Of a stretch of DNA of 64,000 nt, positions 17,911 to 24,455 are shown piece after piece. Below the pieces are notes generated by a model, which worked only from the letters and a program-made list of their open reading frames with translations, ran no database searches and had not been told where the DNA came from. Source of the DNA: CG1-02-35-72 sp045046885 (GTDB lineage Bacteria; Bacteroidota; Bacteroidia; Flavobacteriales; Flavobacteriaceae); assembly GCA_045046885.1 (NCBI GenBank), contig JASFYX010000046.1, forward strand, positions 9,874-73,873. Direction: 5' to 3'. Positions within the stretch are counted from its first letter, which is position 1. Each line of letters begins with the position of its first letter. A program made the position numbers and the translations under genes.

Positions 17911-19218
17911 ATGGCTACATTTAAAATAGAAGGCGGTCATAAATTACATGGCAACATAACGCCTCAAGGAGCAAAAAATGAAGTACTGCAAATTCTCTGT
18001 GCGGTTTTATTAACCCCAGAAGAAGTGATTATCAATAATATTCCCAATATTAGAGATGTCAATAAACTCATTGAGATTCTTAAAAAATTAGGTGTAAAAG
18101 TCAAAAAATTAGCTAAAAATAATTTCAGCTTTCAGGCTGATGAAATCGATTTAAATTATTTAGAATCAGAAGCTTTTAAAACAGAAGGCAGTGGCTTACG
18201 GGGGTCTATTATGATAGTTGGACCGCTTTTAGCACGTTTTGGTAAAGGTTATATTCCAAGACCTGGAGGCGATAAAATAGGACGCCGGCGTTTAGATACA
18301 CATTTTGAAGGTTTTATAAAATTAGGCGCTACTTTTAGATACAATAAATCTGAATCTTTTTATGGTGTAGAAGCTAAAGAACTCAAAGGCGCTTTTATGT
18401 TGCTAGATGAAGCTTCTGTAACCGGAACAGCTAATATTGTAATGGCAGCCGTTTTAGCTACAGGAACTACTACTATTTACAATGCGGCTTGCGAACCCTA
18501 TTTACAACAACTCTGTAAAATGTTGGTGCGTATGGGCGCCACTATTTCGGGTATCGGTTCAAATATGTTAACCGTTACAGGTGTTAAATCTTTAGCAGGA
18601 TGCACCCATACGGTGTTGCCAGATATGATTGAAATTGGCAGTTGGATTGGTATGGCCGCTATGACAAAATCGGCATTGACCATTAAAAATGTAAGTTGGG
18701 AAAACTTGGGATTGATTCCGCGTGTTTTTCAGAAAATAGGTATCAAACTCGAAAGAAGAGGCGATGATATCTTTGTCCCAGCACAAGAAAGTTATGAAAT
18801 TCAGAATTTTATAGATGGCTCAATATTAACCGTTTCAGATGCACCGTGGCCCGGATTTACGCCAGATTTACTCAGTATTATTTTGGTAATAGCCACGCAA
18901 GCCAAAGGCAGTGTGCTTATACATCAAAAAATGTTTGAAAGTCGTTTGTTCTTTGTCGATAAATTAATTGATATGGGCGCTAAGGTTATCTTGTGCGATC
19001 CACATCGTGCTACCGTTATTGGTATGAATCACGAATCACAATTAAAAGCCACAACTATGACATCGCCAGATATTCGCGCTGGGATTTCTCTTTTAATAGC
19101 GGCATTGTCTGCCGAGGGTACAAGCACTATTCACAATATTGAGCAAATAGACCGCGGTTACGAGGCTATTGACGAAAGATTGCGCGCTATTGGAGCTAAA
19201 ATAACAAGAATTGATTAA
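17911..19218 (+). CDS. murA: UDP-N-acetylglucosamine 1-carboxyvinyltransferase (MurA), Asp active-site variant
   Basis: 435 residues, full length. It catalyses the first committed step of peptidoglycan synthesis, transferring enolpyruvate from PEP to UDP-GlcNAc in the cytoplasm. Catalytic Lys22 is present in GAKNEVLQIL. In the mobile active-site loop the sequence is RPGGDKIGRRRLDTH, so the usual catalytic Cys (Cys115 of E. coli) is Asp121 here (codon 18271-18273). The Cys-to-Asp change occurs naturally in some lineages, such as mycobacteria, and gives an active enzyme that fosfomycin cannot alkylate. It sits in an operon with DUF4290. Confidence 0.96.
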   Translation: MATFKIEGGHKLHGNITPQGAKNEVLQILCAVLLTPEEVIINNIPNIRDVNKLIEILKKLGVKVKKLAKNNFSFQADEIDLNYLESEAFKTEGSGLRGSIMIVGPLLARFGKGYIPRPGGDKIGRRRLDTHFEGFIKLGATFRYNKSESFYGVEAKELKGAFMLLDEASVTGTANIVMAAVLATGTTTIYNAACEPYLQQLCKMLVRMGATISGIGSNMLTVTGVKSLAGCTHTVLPDMIEIGSWIGMAAMTKSALTIKNVSWENLGLIPRVFQKIGIKLERRGDDIFVPAQESYEIQNFIDGSILTVSDAPWPGFTPDLLSIILVIATQAKGSVLIHQKMFESRLFFVDKLIDMGAKVILCDPHRATVIGMNHESQLKATTMTSPDIRAGISLLIAALSAEGTSTIHNIEQIDRGYEAIDERLRAIGAKITRID

Positions 19219-19277
19219 ACCCTTTTTTTGGTGAATTTCTCATTTACTTTTTAAACAGCTAGAATTACTGTGACAAT

Positions 19278-19309
19278 TTGACATTTATATATAAATGGCA
19301 GAAAATTTG
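19278..19309 (+). promoter_or_regulatory. Possible promoter of grpE-dnaJ
   Basis: A TTG at 19278-19280 lies 21 bp before AAAATTTG at 19302-19309, an imperfect Bacteroidetes promoter. It sits inside the upstream extension of the grpE reading frame, which supports the downstream ATG as the true start. Confidence 0.35.
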
Positions 19310-19342
19310 CAACGGTATGTACAAGATTTAAGAATAAAAACT

Positions 19343-19864
19343 ATGAGTAAAAAAGATATAGACCAAAAAGAGCAAGAGGTAAAACCTAAAAAAGCTGCTA
19401 AATCTTCTAAAAAGGATGTTGAAAAAGCCCTTAAAGAAGAAATTCAGCAAGAAAAAGATAAGTTTTTACGCCTTTTTGCTGAGTTCGAAAATTATAAAAA
19501 ACGGACTACCAAAGAACGTATTGAATTATACAGCACTGCCAATCAAGAATTGATGACAGCTTTATTGCCCGTTTTAGACGATTTTGACAGAGGTCTTATT
19601 GAACTAGAAAAAACGGCTGAAAAAAGTGTTTTAGAAGGTATAAAACTCATTTATAACAAATACAAAAGTACACTTGAACAAAAAGGTTTAAAACCTATGA
19701 ACATAAAACAAGGTGATGCTTTTGATGTAGATTTTCAAGAAGCTATTACGCAAATCCCGGCGCCTTCTAAAAAGTTAAAAGGAAAAGTAATAGACGTGAT
19801 AGAACGTGGCTACAAATTAAACGAAAAAGTGATAAGATACGCCAAAGTAGTTATTGGTCAATAA
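19343..19864 (+). CDS. grpE: GrpE, nucleotide exchange factor of DnaK
   Basis: 173 residues from the ATG at 19343 (MSKKDIDQKEQEV); an ATG 16 codons upstream is in frame but overlaps a probable promoter. The N-terminal part is a charged coiled coil; the family signature FENYKKRTTKERIELY followed by LLPVLDDFDRGL is intact, and the C-terminal beta domain has DVDFQEAITQIPAP and VIERGYKLNEKVIRYAKV. It releases ADP from DnaK during protein folding and heat shock. It is 35 bp upstream of dnaJ, so the two form one operon; dnaK is not in the window. Confidence 0.95.
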   Translation: MSKKDIDQKEQEVKPKKAAKSSKKDVEKALKEEIQQEKDKFLRLFAEFENYKKRTTKERIELYSTANQELMTALLPVLDDFDRGLIELEKTAEKSVLEGIKLIYNKYKSTLEQKGLKPMNIKQGDAFDVDFQEAITQIPAPSKKLKGKVIDVIERGYKLNEKVIRYAKVVIGQ

Positions 19865-19899
19865 ACCAAAGCGACTTTAAAAGAAACACCAACCATCCT

Positions 19900-21021
19900 A
19901 TGAAAAAAGATTATTATGAAGTTTTAGGCGTATCGCGTTCTGCAAGTGCCCAAGAAATTAAAAAAGCTTATCGTAAAAAAGCCATACAATTTCATCCTGA
20001 TAAAAATCCGGGTGACACTTCGGCTGAAGCTAAATTTAAAGAAGCCGCAGAGGCCTATGAAATTTTAAGCAACTCAGATAAAAAAGCCCGTTACGACCAA
20101 TACGGACATCAAGCCTTTGAAGGTGGCGGTGGTTTTGGCGGTGGCGGTGGTATGAATATGGAAGACATATTCAGTCATTTTGGTGATATTTTTGGGGGAG
20201 GCTTTGGCGGTGGCGGCTTCTCTAGTGGTTTTGGTGGTGGTGCGCGTCAAGTACGTATTAAAGGCAGTAATTTACGCATCCGCGTCAAGCTGACTTTAGG
20301 TGAAATTATTAATGGTGTAGAGAAAAAAGTAAAAGTTAAACGTTTGGTGCAAGCCAAAGGGGTGACTTATAAAAACTGCCCCACTTGTAATGGTAGCGGT
20401 CAAGTGACGCGAATCACCAATACTATTTTAGGACGTATGCAAACCGCTTCTACTTGTGGTACGTGTCGTGGTGCGGGTAAAATGGTAGATAAACGCCCAG
20501 CTGGTGCCGATGCTAACGGTATGGTACAACAAGAAGATACCGTAAGCGTAAGTATTCCTGCTGGTGTTACAGATGGCGTACAGCTTAAAGTATCTAGAAA
20601 AGGGAATGATGCGCCAGGTAATGGTATTTCGGGCGATTTACTTGTTGTTATTCAAGAGTTACCACACGATAATCTTAAACGCGAAGGCGTTAATTTACAT
20701 TACGATTATTACATAAGTATGCCCGAAGCTATTTTGGGTACTTCAAAAGAAATAGATACTTTGTCTGGCGTTGTACGTATTAAAATAGAATCGGGTACAC
20801 AATCTGGTAAAATTTTGCGCTTACGCGGCAAAGGGATTCCCAGTTTAGAACATTATGGCAAAGGCGATTTATTGATTCATATAAATGTATGGACACCACA
20901 AACGCTCACACGTGACCAGAAAAAATTCTTTAAAGAAAATAAAGAAGATGACAATTTTAAACCCGACCCTAAAAAAGGTGATAAATCGTTTTTTGAAAAG
21001 GTAAAGGATATGTTTTCGTAA
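19900..21021 (+). CDS. dnaJ: DnaJ co-chaperone (two-motif zinc domain)
   Basis: 373 residues: J domain with HPD (residues 1-70), a Gly-rich linker, a zinc domain and the C-terminal substrate-binding domain. Only two CxxCxGxG motifs are present (CPTCNGSG and CGTCRGAG) where E. coli DnaJ has four; I recall the same form in other Flavobacteria, so this is a lineage trait and not damage. It stimulates DnaK. The last 243 bp (20779-21021) are repeated downstream at 21706-21948, so the 3' end of the gene may have been replaced by that of an incoming element. Confidence 0.95.
   Translation: MKKDYYEVLGVSRSASAQEIKKAYRKKAIQFHPDKNPGDTSAEAKFKEAAEAYEILSNSDKKARYDQYGHQAFEGGGGFGGGGGMNMEDIFSHFGDIFGGGFGGGGFSSGFGGGARQVRIKGSNLRIRVKLTLGEIINGVEKKVKVKRLVQAKGVTYKNCPTCNGSGQVTRITNTILGRMQTASTCGTCRGAGKMVDKRPAGADANGMVQQEDTVSVSIPAGVTDGVQLKVSRKGNDAPGNGISGDLLVVIQELPHDNLKREGVNLHYDYYISMPEAILGTSKEIDTLSGVVRIKIESGTQSGKILRLRGKGIPSLEHYGKGDLLIHINVWTPQTLTRDQKKFFKENKEDDNFKPDPKKGDKSFFEKVKDMFS
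20779..21021 (+). repeat. Direct repeat, copy A: 3' end of dnaJ
   Basis: These 243 bp align without gaps to 21706-21948 at an offset of 927 bp. I counted 18 mismatches by hand (about 93% identity), most at synonymous third positions. The pair brackets the toxin-antitoxin genes. Confidence 0.9.
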
Positions 21022-21064
21022 GGTAGATTTCTTTTTTAAGACAGTTTTTTGTTGGAAACGGGTT

Positions 21065-21382
21065 TTATTTTCTTCTTGTGATTTTTACTGGATTCTGTCT
21101 GGAGTCAAAAATGTCGGCAATTTTAACAAATCCATTTTGCTTATCAACGGAGTAAATAATTTTGTAATTGGTATATATCAAATAGTGATATTCAATTTTT
21201 CTATTCAATAATAAATTTTCTCTTTGTCCTAGGTATGGGTTGTCTTTTAGAATCTCAGTTTGTGAAAGAATGTTTTGAGCTATTTTTTTAGCAGTTGCAG
21301 CACTAATTTTTAAAAGATAATATTCGTAAATTAAGTCAAGTTGTTTTTCAGCAAAATCAGACCAAATTACTTTTAGTTTCAT
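21065..21382 (-). CDS. ParE/RelE-superfamily toxin
   Basis: 105 residues. It has the ParE-like pattern: IWSDFAEKQLDLIYEYY helix, AKKIAQNILSQTEILKDNP, LGQRENLL, then the beta strands EYHYLIYTNYKIIYSVD and a C-terminal ADIFDSRQNP with basic end. ParE toxins poison DNA gyrase, while RelE members cut mRNA at the ribosome; the DSRQNP ending favours the ParE branch. The start overlaps the end of the antitoxin gene by one base, the usual antitoxin-first order. The module is antisense to dnaJ and lies between two copies of the dnaJ 3' end. Confidence 0.85.
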   Translation of the reverse strand: MKLKVIWSDFAEKQLDLIYEYYLLKISAATAKKIAQNILSQTEILKDNPYLGQRENLLLNRKIEYHYLIYTNYKIIYSVDKQNGFVKIADIFDSRQNPVKITRRK

Positions 21383-21603
21383 TATTGATATTTAGCCTTT
21401 AATTCTGAATTAGTTTTATAATTATTATTTTCGAAGTCAGATTCAGACAGTTCAAGTCGTTTATTCAATTCTTTGGTTGACATAGGATTAATAATTAATT
21501 CTTTTTCCATTTTTAAGAATTTTTCCATGCGCAAAATAACCTCTTCACTCTGAAGTTTTAAAAACTCTTGGATAAACTCGATTTTTCGGGCTTGTATGTT
21601 CAT
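21382..21603 (-). CDS. Antitoxin of the ParE-type module
   Basis: 73 residues, directly upstream of and overlapping the toxin gene. It is helical and charged (KIEFIQEFLKLQSEEVILRM, then MSTKELNKRLELSESDFEN), the organisation of small Bacteroidetes antitoxins whose C-terminal part wraps the ParE partner. No clear DNA-binding domain can be named from sequence. Its role follows mainly from size, order and overlap with the toxin gene. It probably autoregulates the pair, as is general for this class. Confidence 0.75.
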   Translation of the reverse strand: MNIQARKIEFIQEFLKLQSEEVILRMEKFLKMEKELIINPMSTKELNKRLELSESDFENNNYKTNSELKAKYQ

Positions 21604-21705
21604 CGTAATTATATTTTTTGTCTAAATTACAAATATAATACCAATTTTGTTTAGTCTAATATTTTTTCCAATTTGTTATAAGGATTAAGTATTAGATTTG
21701 TAAGG

Positions 21706-21948
21706 ATTAAAATAGTATTGGATACGCAATCTGGTAAAATTTTGCACTTACGCGGCAAAGGGATTCCCAGTTTAGAGCATTATGGCAAAGGCGATTTGTT
21801 GATTCATATAAATGTATGGACACCACAAACCTTAACACGCGACCAAAAGAAATTCTTTGAAGAAAATAAAGAAGATGACAATTTTAAACCCGACCCCAAA
21901 AAAGGAGATAAATCGTTTTTTGAAAAGGTAAAGGATATGTTTTCTTAG
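21706..21948 (+). pseudogene. dnaJ 3'-end fragment (direct repeat, copy B)
   Basis: An in-frame remnant of the last 80 codons of dnaJ, ending SFFEKVKDMFS with TAG instead of TAA. It lacks the J domain, Gly-rich region and zinc domain, so it cannot be a co-chaperone. Homology to the intact gene begins abruptly at 21706. Amino acid changes are few (for example KILH for KILR and FEEN for FKEN), so it was under protein-level selection until recently. It is most simply the original dnaJ 3' end, displaced when an element carrying its own copy integrated, or the reverse. Confidence 0.85.
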
Positions 21949-22115
21949 GGATTAAGGAAGTTACGCTTATTGGTGAGTATATGAGACTTTGGGCGTTTTA
22001 AAACACCTAACTTTCAACCTACCAGCCGACTAGTTTACTATGCCGTTTATTCATATTCACAATATTCAATTCAACTACCGCTCGCTCAATGACTTATATG
22101 CATTGTTAGCACTTT

Positions 22116-22745
22116 TTATTTTTTATCACGTTCGTCAATACCTTTTATTTTTTCAGAAGGAAGACTCTCATAAATGCCACTTACGCGTTTGGGTAACGCA
22201 ATCATATATTCAACAATAATATTTACTAAGTCAAAGAGTTGACTTACTGTTTTAGGGTTGTCAGTGTCTATCTGACCAGGATGAACAGCATCATTTCCTG
22301 TTACACGAACAATATCAAGTGATTGCTGAACGATTTCAGGAAGTCCTTTTTTCACAAGGCTACCAATATCTTTATTTATATTTTTACCAGTCTCTCCAAG
22401 TTCTTTACTTAATACCTGAATTGATAATCTGAGTAATGCTGCTGCACCTCTTGGTGATTTTGTATGAATAGCGGTTGCTTCCATATAGAGTTTTTTAACT
22501 GGTTCTGGCATTTCAGGATTAGGAAATGGGGCATTACCCGAATCAGGAAAAAACATTTTATCATCTACCCATAATGTATTTTTACTACAATGCTGACAAG
22601 TTCCAACTCTTAATGGATGAATTGCTTGGTTATTATTTGCAAGGTCGCCTCCCCATCTTCTCATCCACCAATCTTGTTTGGCAATTGCACCACAATGAGG
22701 GCAAGTAAATGAGGGGGCGAATACTGTTGGTTGAATATATTTCAT
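22116..22745 (-). CDS. DUF4145 domain protein with zinc ribbon
   Basis: 209 residues. Two CxxC pairs (C15/C18 and C50/C53) form a probable zinc ribbon over the first 60 residues. The rest matches DUF4145: AVHPGQID context with RGAAALLRLSIQVLSKELG, then DIVRVTGNDAVHPGQI and a C-terminal helix. DUF4145 occurs alone and fused to restriction or other defence-type enzymes, so a nucleic-acid or defence role is plausible (inference). The gene starts 1 bp after the stop of the DUF6602 gene, so the two are translated together. It lies in a clearly accessory region. Confidence 0.8.
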   Translation of the reverse strand: MKYIQPTVFAPSFTCPHCGAIAKQDWWMRRWGGDLANNNQAIHPLRVGTCQHCSKNTLWVDDKMFFPDSGNAPFPNPEMPEPVKKLYMEATAIHTKSPRGAAALLRLSIQVLSKELGETGKNINKDIGSLVKKGLPEIVQQSLDIVRVTGNDAVHPGQIDTDNPKTVSQLFDLVNIIVEYMIALPKRVSGIYESLPSEKIKGIDERDKK

Positions 22746-22746
22746 T

Positions 22747-23499
22747 TTAAAAAGTGTTTCTTACTTGAATTGATTTATCGACAGGAAACCATAAATTACT
22801 ATTTTCAATGACTGAAGTTCCGCTTACTAAATCCATTAAATTTGAGATAAAAAACGAAAAGGACAGTTCTCTTATTTCATAAAAGTAATGAGGAAGGTTA
22901 TTTTTATCAAATTCGTGTACCCAAAATTTATAGAACCAATGTTGATTTAGTGAAATATGATTAACACAAAATTTTTGTCGATTTATTTGTCCGTCTAATT
23001 CGTCCCACGCTGTACTTACTGCATTAGAAACAGTTTGAACATTATTTACTGTGGATTCATAAGAGAAAATTCCATTGAAAAAAGGTTTGGTCTTATCTGT
23101 TTTTGCGTCAAATATAAATTTCCCGTTTTCGTTCGCTTTTTTAACAATATTTGCTAATTCTTGATTAGTTGCATTTGCTTTAACCTCTATAATTCCAACT
23201 ACAGAATCAGGTGTTAAAATTACAAAATCAGTTTCCTTAAAAAGTATTGGGTATCCTGTATCGTAAATAATTAAATCAATTTGATTGGAAGATTCGTGAT
23301 TTCCTCTATTAGCAGTTTGGCGAACAACAAATCCTGACCCAATTCTATATTTTTCAGGTAAAAATCGTTGAATCATAGTTTTAATTACAGCCTCTTTGTA
23401 CCTCCCATCTTCTCCCCAATGATTTATTAAATTCCTTACTCTGTCTTTAATCGCAAGTAATTCTTTTGTTGTCGTTTTATGAAAGTCTATTGTATTCAC
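22747..23499 (-). CDS. DUF6602 family protein, PD-(D/E)xK nuclease-like
   Basis: 250 residues from a GTG start. The conserved part reads LPEKYRIGSGFVV, then NQIDLIIYD (D75) and VVGIIEVKA (E105, K107); the D...ExK spacing is that of a PD-(D/E)xK nuclease fold, as in other DUF6602 proteins. About 140 further residues without recognisable motifs follow. The function is unproven; candidate roles are DNA cleavage in a defence module together with the DUF4145 partner, whose gene follows after 1 bp. No methyltransferase is encoded beside it, so it is not an ordinary restriction-modification system. Confidence 0.75.
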   Translation of the reverse strand: MNTIDFHKTTTKELLAIKDRVRNLINHWGEDGRYKEAVIKTMIQRFLPEKYRIGSGFVVRQTANRGNHESSNQIDLIIYDTGYPILFKETDFVILTPDSVVGIIEVKANATNQELANIVKKANENGKFIFDAKTDKTKPFFNGIFSYESTVNNVQTVSNAVSTAWDELDGQINRQKFCVNHISLNQHWFYKFWVHEFDKNNLPHYFYEIRELSFSFFISNLMDLVSGTSVIENSNLWFPVDKSIQVRNTF

Positions 23500-23664
23500 G
23501 AATATTTGTTTTTAATTATTGCCAACGTTAAGGTATGATATCGTTTTAATGAATTATATCGTACGATACCTGTCCGCCTTTGGCGTGAAGCGAAGCTAGA
23601 CTTTTTTATAATTAAAAGCAATAAAAAGCTAAAGTATTTATTATAAATATATTAATTGATTTGC
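23500..23664. other. Intergenic region upstream of the DUF6602 gene with GCCAAC element
   Basis: Contains GCCAACGTTAAGG at about 23521 (plus strand), the partner of GTTAGCAC at about 22103 on the other side of the two-gene module. It also has a partly palindromic stretch around TATCGTACGATA (23568-23579). No gene is seen. Confidence 0.4.
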
Positions 23665-23750
23665 GTCTTTGCGAGCGCAGCGTGGCAATCTCTTTGTAAA
23701 TTGTTACTAGCGTCAAGAGATAGCCACGTCACTTCGTTCCTCGCTAAGAC
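23665..23750. repeat. Palindromic intergenic repeat 1 (hairpin)
   Basis: The left arm GTCTTTGCGAGCGCAGCGTG at 23665 and the right arm at 23714-23750 are imperfect reverse complements, so the unit folds as a hairpin of about 35-bp arms. The right arm (CAAGAGATAGCCACGTCACT onwards) recurs three more times in the next 600 bp. Confidence 0.75.
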
Positions 23751-23852
23751 GTCTTTGCGAAGTTTTTTATAAAAAAAACTGTGGCAATCTCAATCTATGA
23801 AGTAAGAATTTATCAAGAGATAGCCACGTCACTTCGTTCCTCGCTAAGACGT
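23751..23852. repeat. Palindromic intergenic repeat 2
   Basis: The right arm 23814-23852 is identical over 39 bp to that of repeat 1, exactly 100 bp downstream. The left arm is split into 23751-23761 and 23781-23791 by an AT-rich insertion. It ends 3 bp before the stop codon of the GIY-YIG gene. Confidence 0.7.
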
Positions 23853-23854
23853 TT

Positions 23855-24157
23855 TTATATAATATCAAAAACCCAACCTTCAGATAAATCTTTCCAACTT
23901 GGATTGTCATTGTTTACAAGTGTATTTTTGTTTTTTCTACTCCCTTTCTTTAATTGCTTTTCTCTAGCAATGGCTTCGTTAATATCTGAGAATACTTCAA
24001 AATAAACCAATTTATCACAATTGTATTTTTCAGTAAAACCTTTATAAGCTTTAGTTTTATGCTGATAAACGCGTTTAATTAAATTTGAAGTAACACCAAT
24101 GTATAAAACAGTATTGTTTTTGTTTGACATAAAATAGACAGCACTTTGAACAAACAT
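23855..24157 (-). CDS. GIY-YIG nuclease domain protein
   Basis: 100 residues, a single GIY-YIG domain. AVYFMSNKNNTVLYIGVTSN holds the two strands of the signature (YIG at 19-21); the catalytic Arg is R29 (LIKRVYQHK) and the metal-binding Glu is in AIAREKQLKKG (E66). The end PSWKDLSEGW is typical of the short UvrC/YhbQ-like group in Flavobacteria. It has no separate DNA-binding domain. Palindromic repeats lie within 3 bp of its stop and about 45 bp upstream of its start, the position expected if the nuclease helps spread or process them (inference). Confidence 0.85.
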   Translation of the reverse strand: MFVQSAVYFMSNKNNTVLYIGVTSNLIKRVYQHKTKAYKGFTEKYNCDKLVYFEVFSDINEAIAREKQLKKGSRKNKNTLVNNDNPSWKDLSEGWVFDII

Positions 24158-24200
24158 TTTGTTGTGATTTAATCAACTAATGTACAAAATATTAACTTTA

Positions 24201-24289
24201 CTCTTTGCGAGTGAAGTGAAGCAGTTTCTTTATAAATTGTAACAAGCGTCAAGAGATAGCCACGTCGCTACGCTTCCTCGCTAAGACGT
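24201..24289. repeat. Palindromic intergenic repeat 3 (hairpin)
   Basis: The left arm at 24201-24230 (CTCTTTGCGAGTGAAGTGAA onwards) and right arm at 24250-24289 fold on each other. The right arm differs from repeats 1 and 2 by a few bases and a 1-nt insertion. It lies on the upstream side of the GIY-YIG gene. Confidence 0.7.
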
Positions 24290-24296
24290 TTTTATT

Positions 24297-24334
24297 CAAG
24301 AGATAGCTACGTCGTTATGCTTCGTCGCTAAGAC
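24297..24334. repeat. Palindromic intergenic repeat 4 (right arm only)
   Basis: A solitary, more diverged right arm (CAAGAGATAGCTACGTCGTT onwards). No left arm is seen. The remaining 120 bp up to lon hold only a short CTTCCC/GGGAAG stem at 24430-24444, without a T-run on the lon strand. Confidence 0.6.
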
Positions 24335-24455
24335 CAATGCTACACAAAGTATGGAGACTTTGCGTAATTATAATCCCATTTAAAAATCACCTAACACTAG
24401 TCGGTTTCCTAAGAGCCGGCAAATATTTTCTTCCCTTTGGGAAGACAGATGGGAA

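Noticed and set aside
19295..19342. Sixteen extra N-terminal residues on GrpE
   Set aside because: They overlap a likely promoter, are unlike the family, and the ATG at 19343 gives the usual Lys/Glu-rich start.
21718..21948. A separate small gene made of the DnaJ C-terminus
   Set aside because: It starts inside a repeat of dnaJ, at a TTG without regulatory signals, and lacks every functional part of DnaJ; it is listed as a pseudogene fragment.
22116..23499. The DUF6602/DUF4145 pair as a restriction-modification system
   Set aside because: No methyltransferase or specificity subunit is encoded in or near the pair.
23665..24334. Repeats as a CRISPR array
   Set aside because: The units are long hairpins with irregular spacing and a gene between them; there are no spacers of constant length and no cas genes.
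24430..24444. Stem CTTCCC/GGGAAG after lon as a terminator
   Set aside because: On the lon strand it is followed by purine-rich sequence without a T-run.
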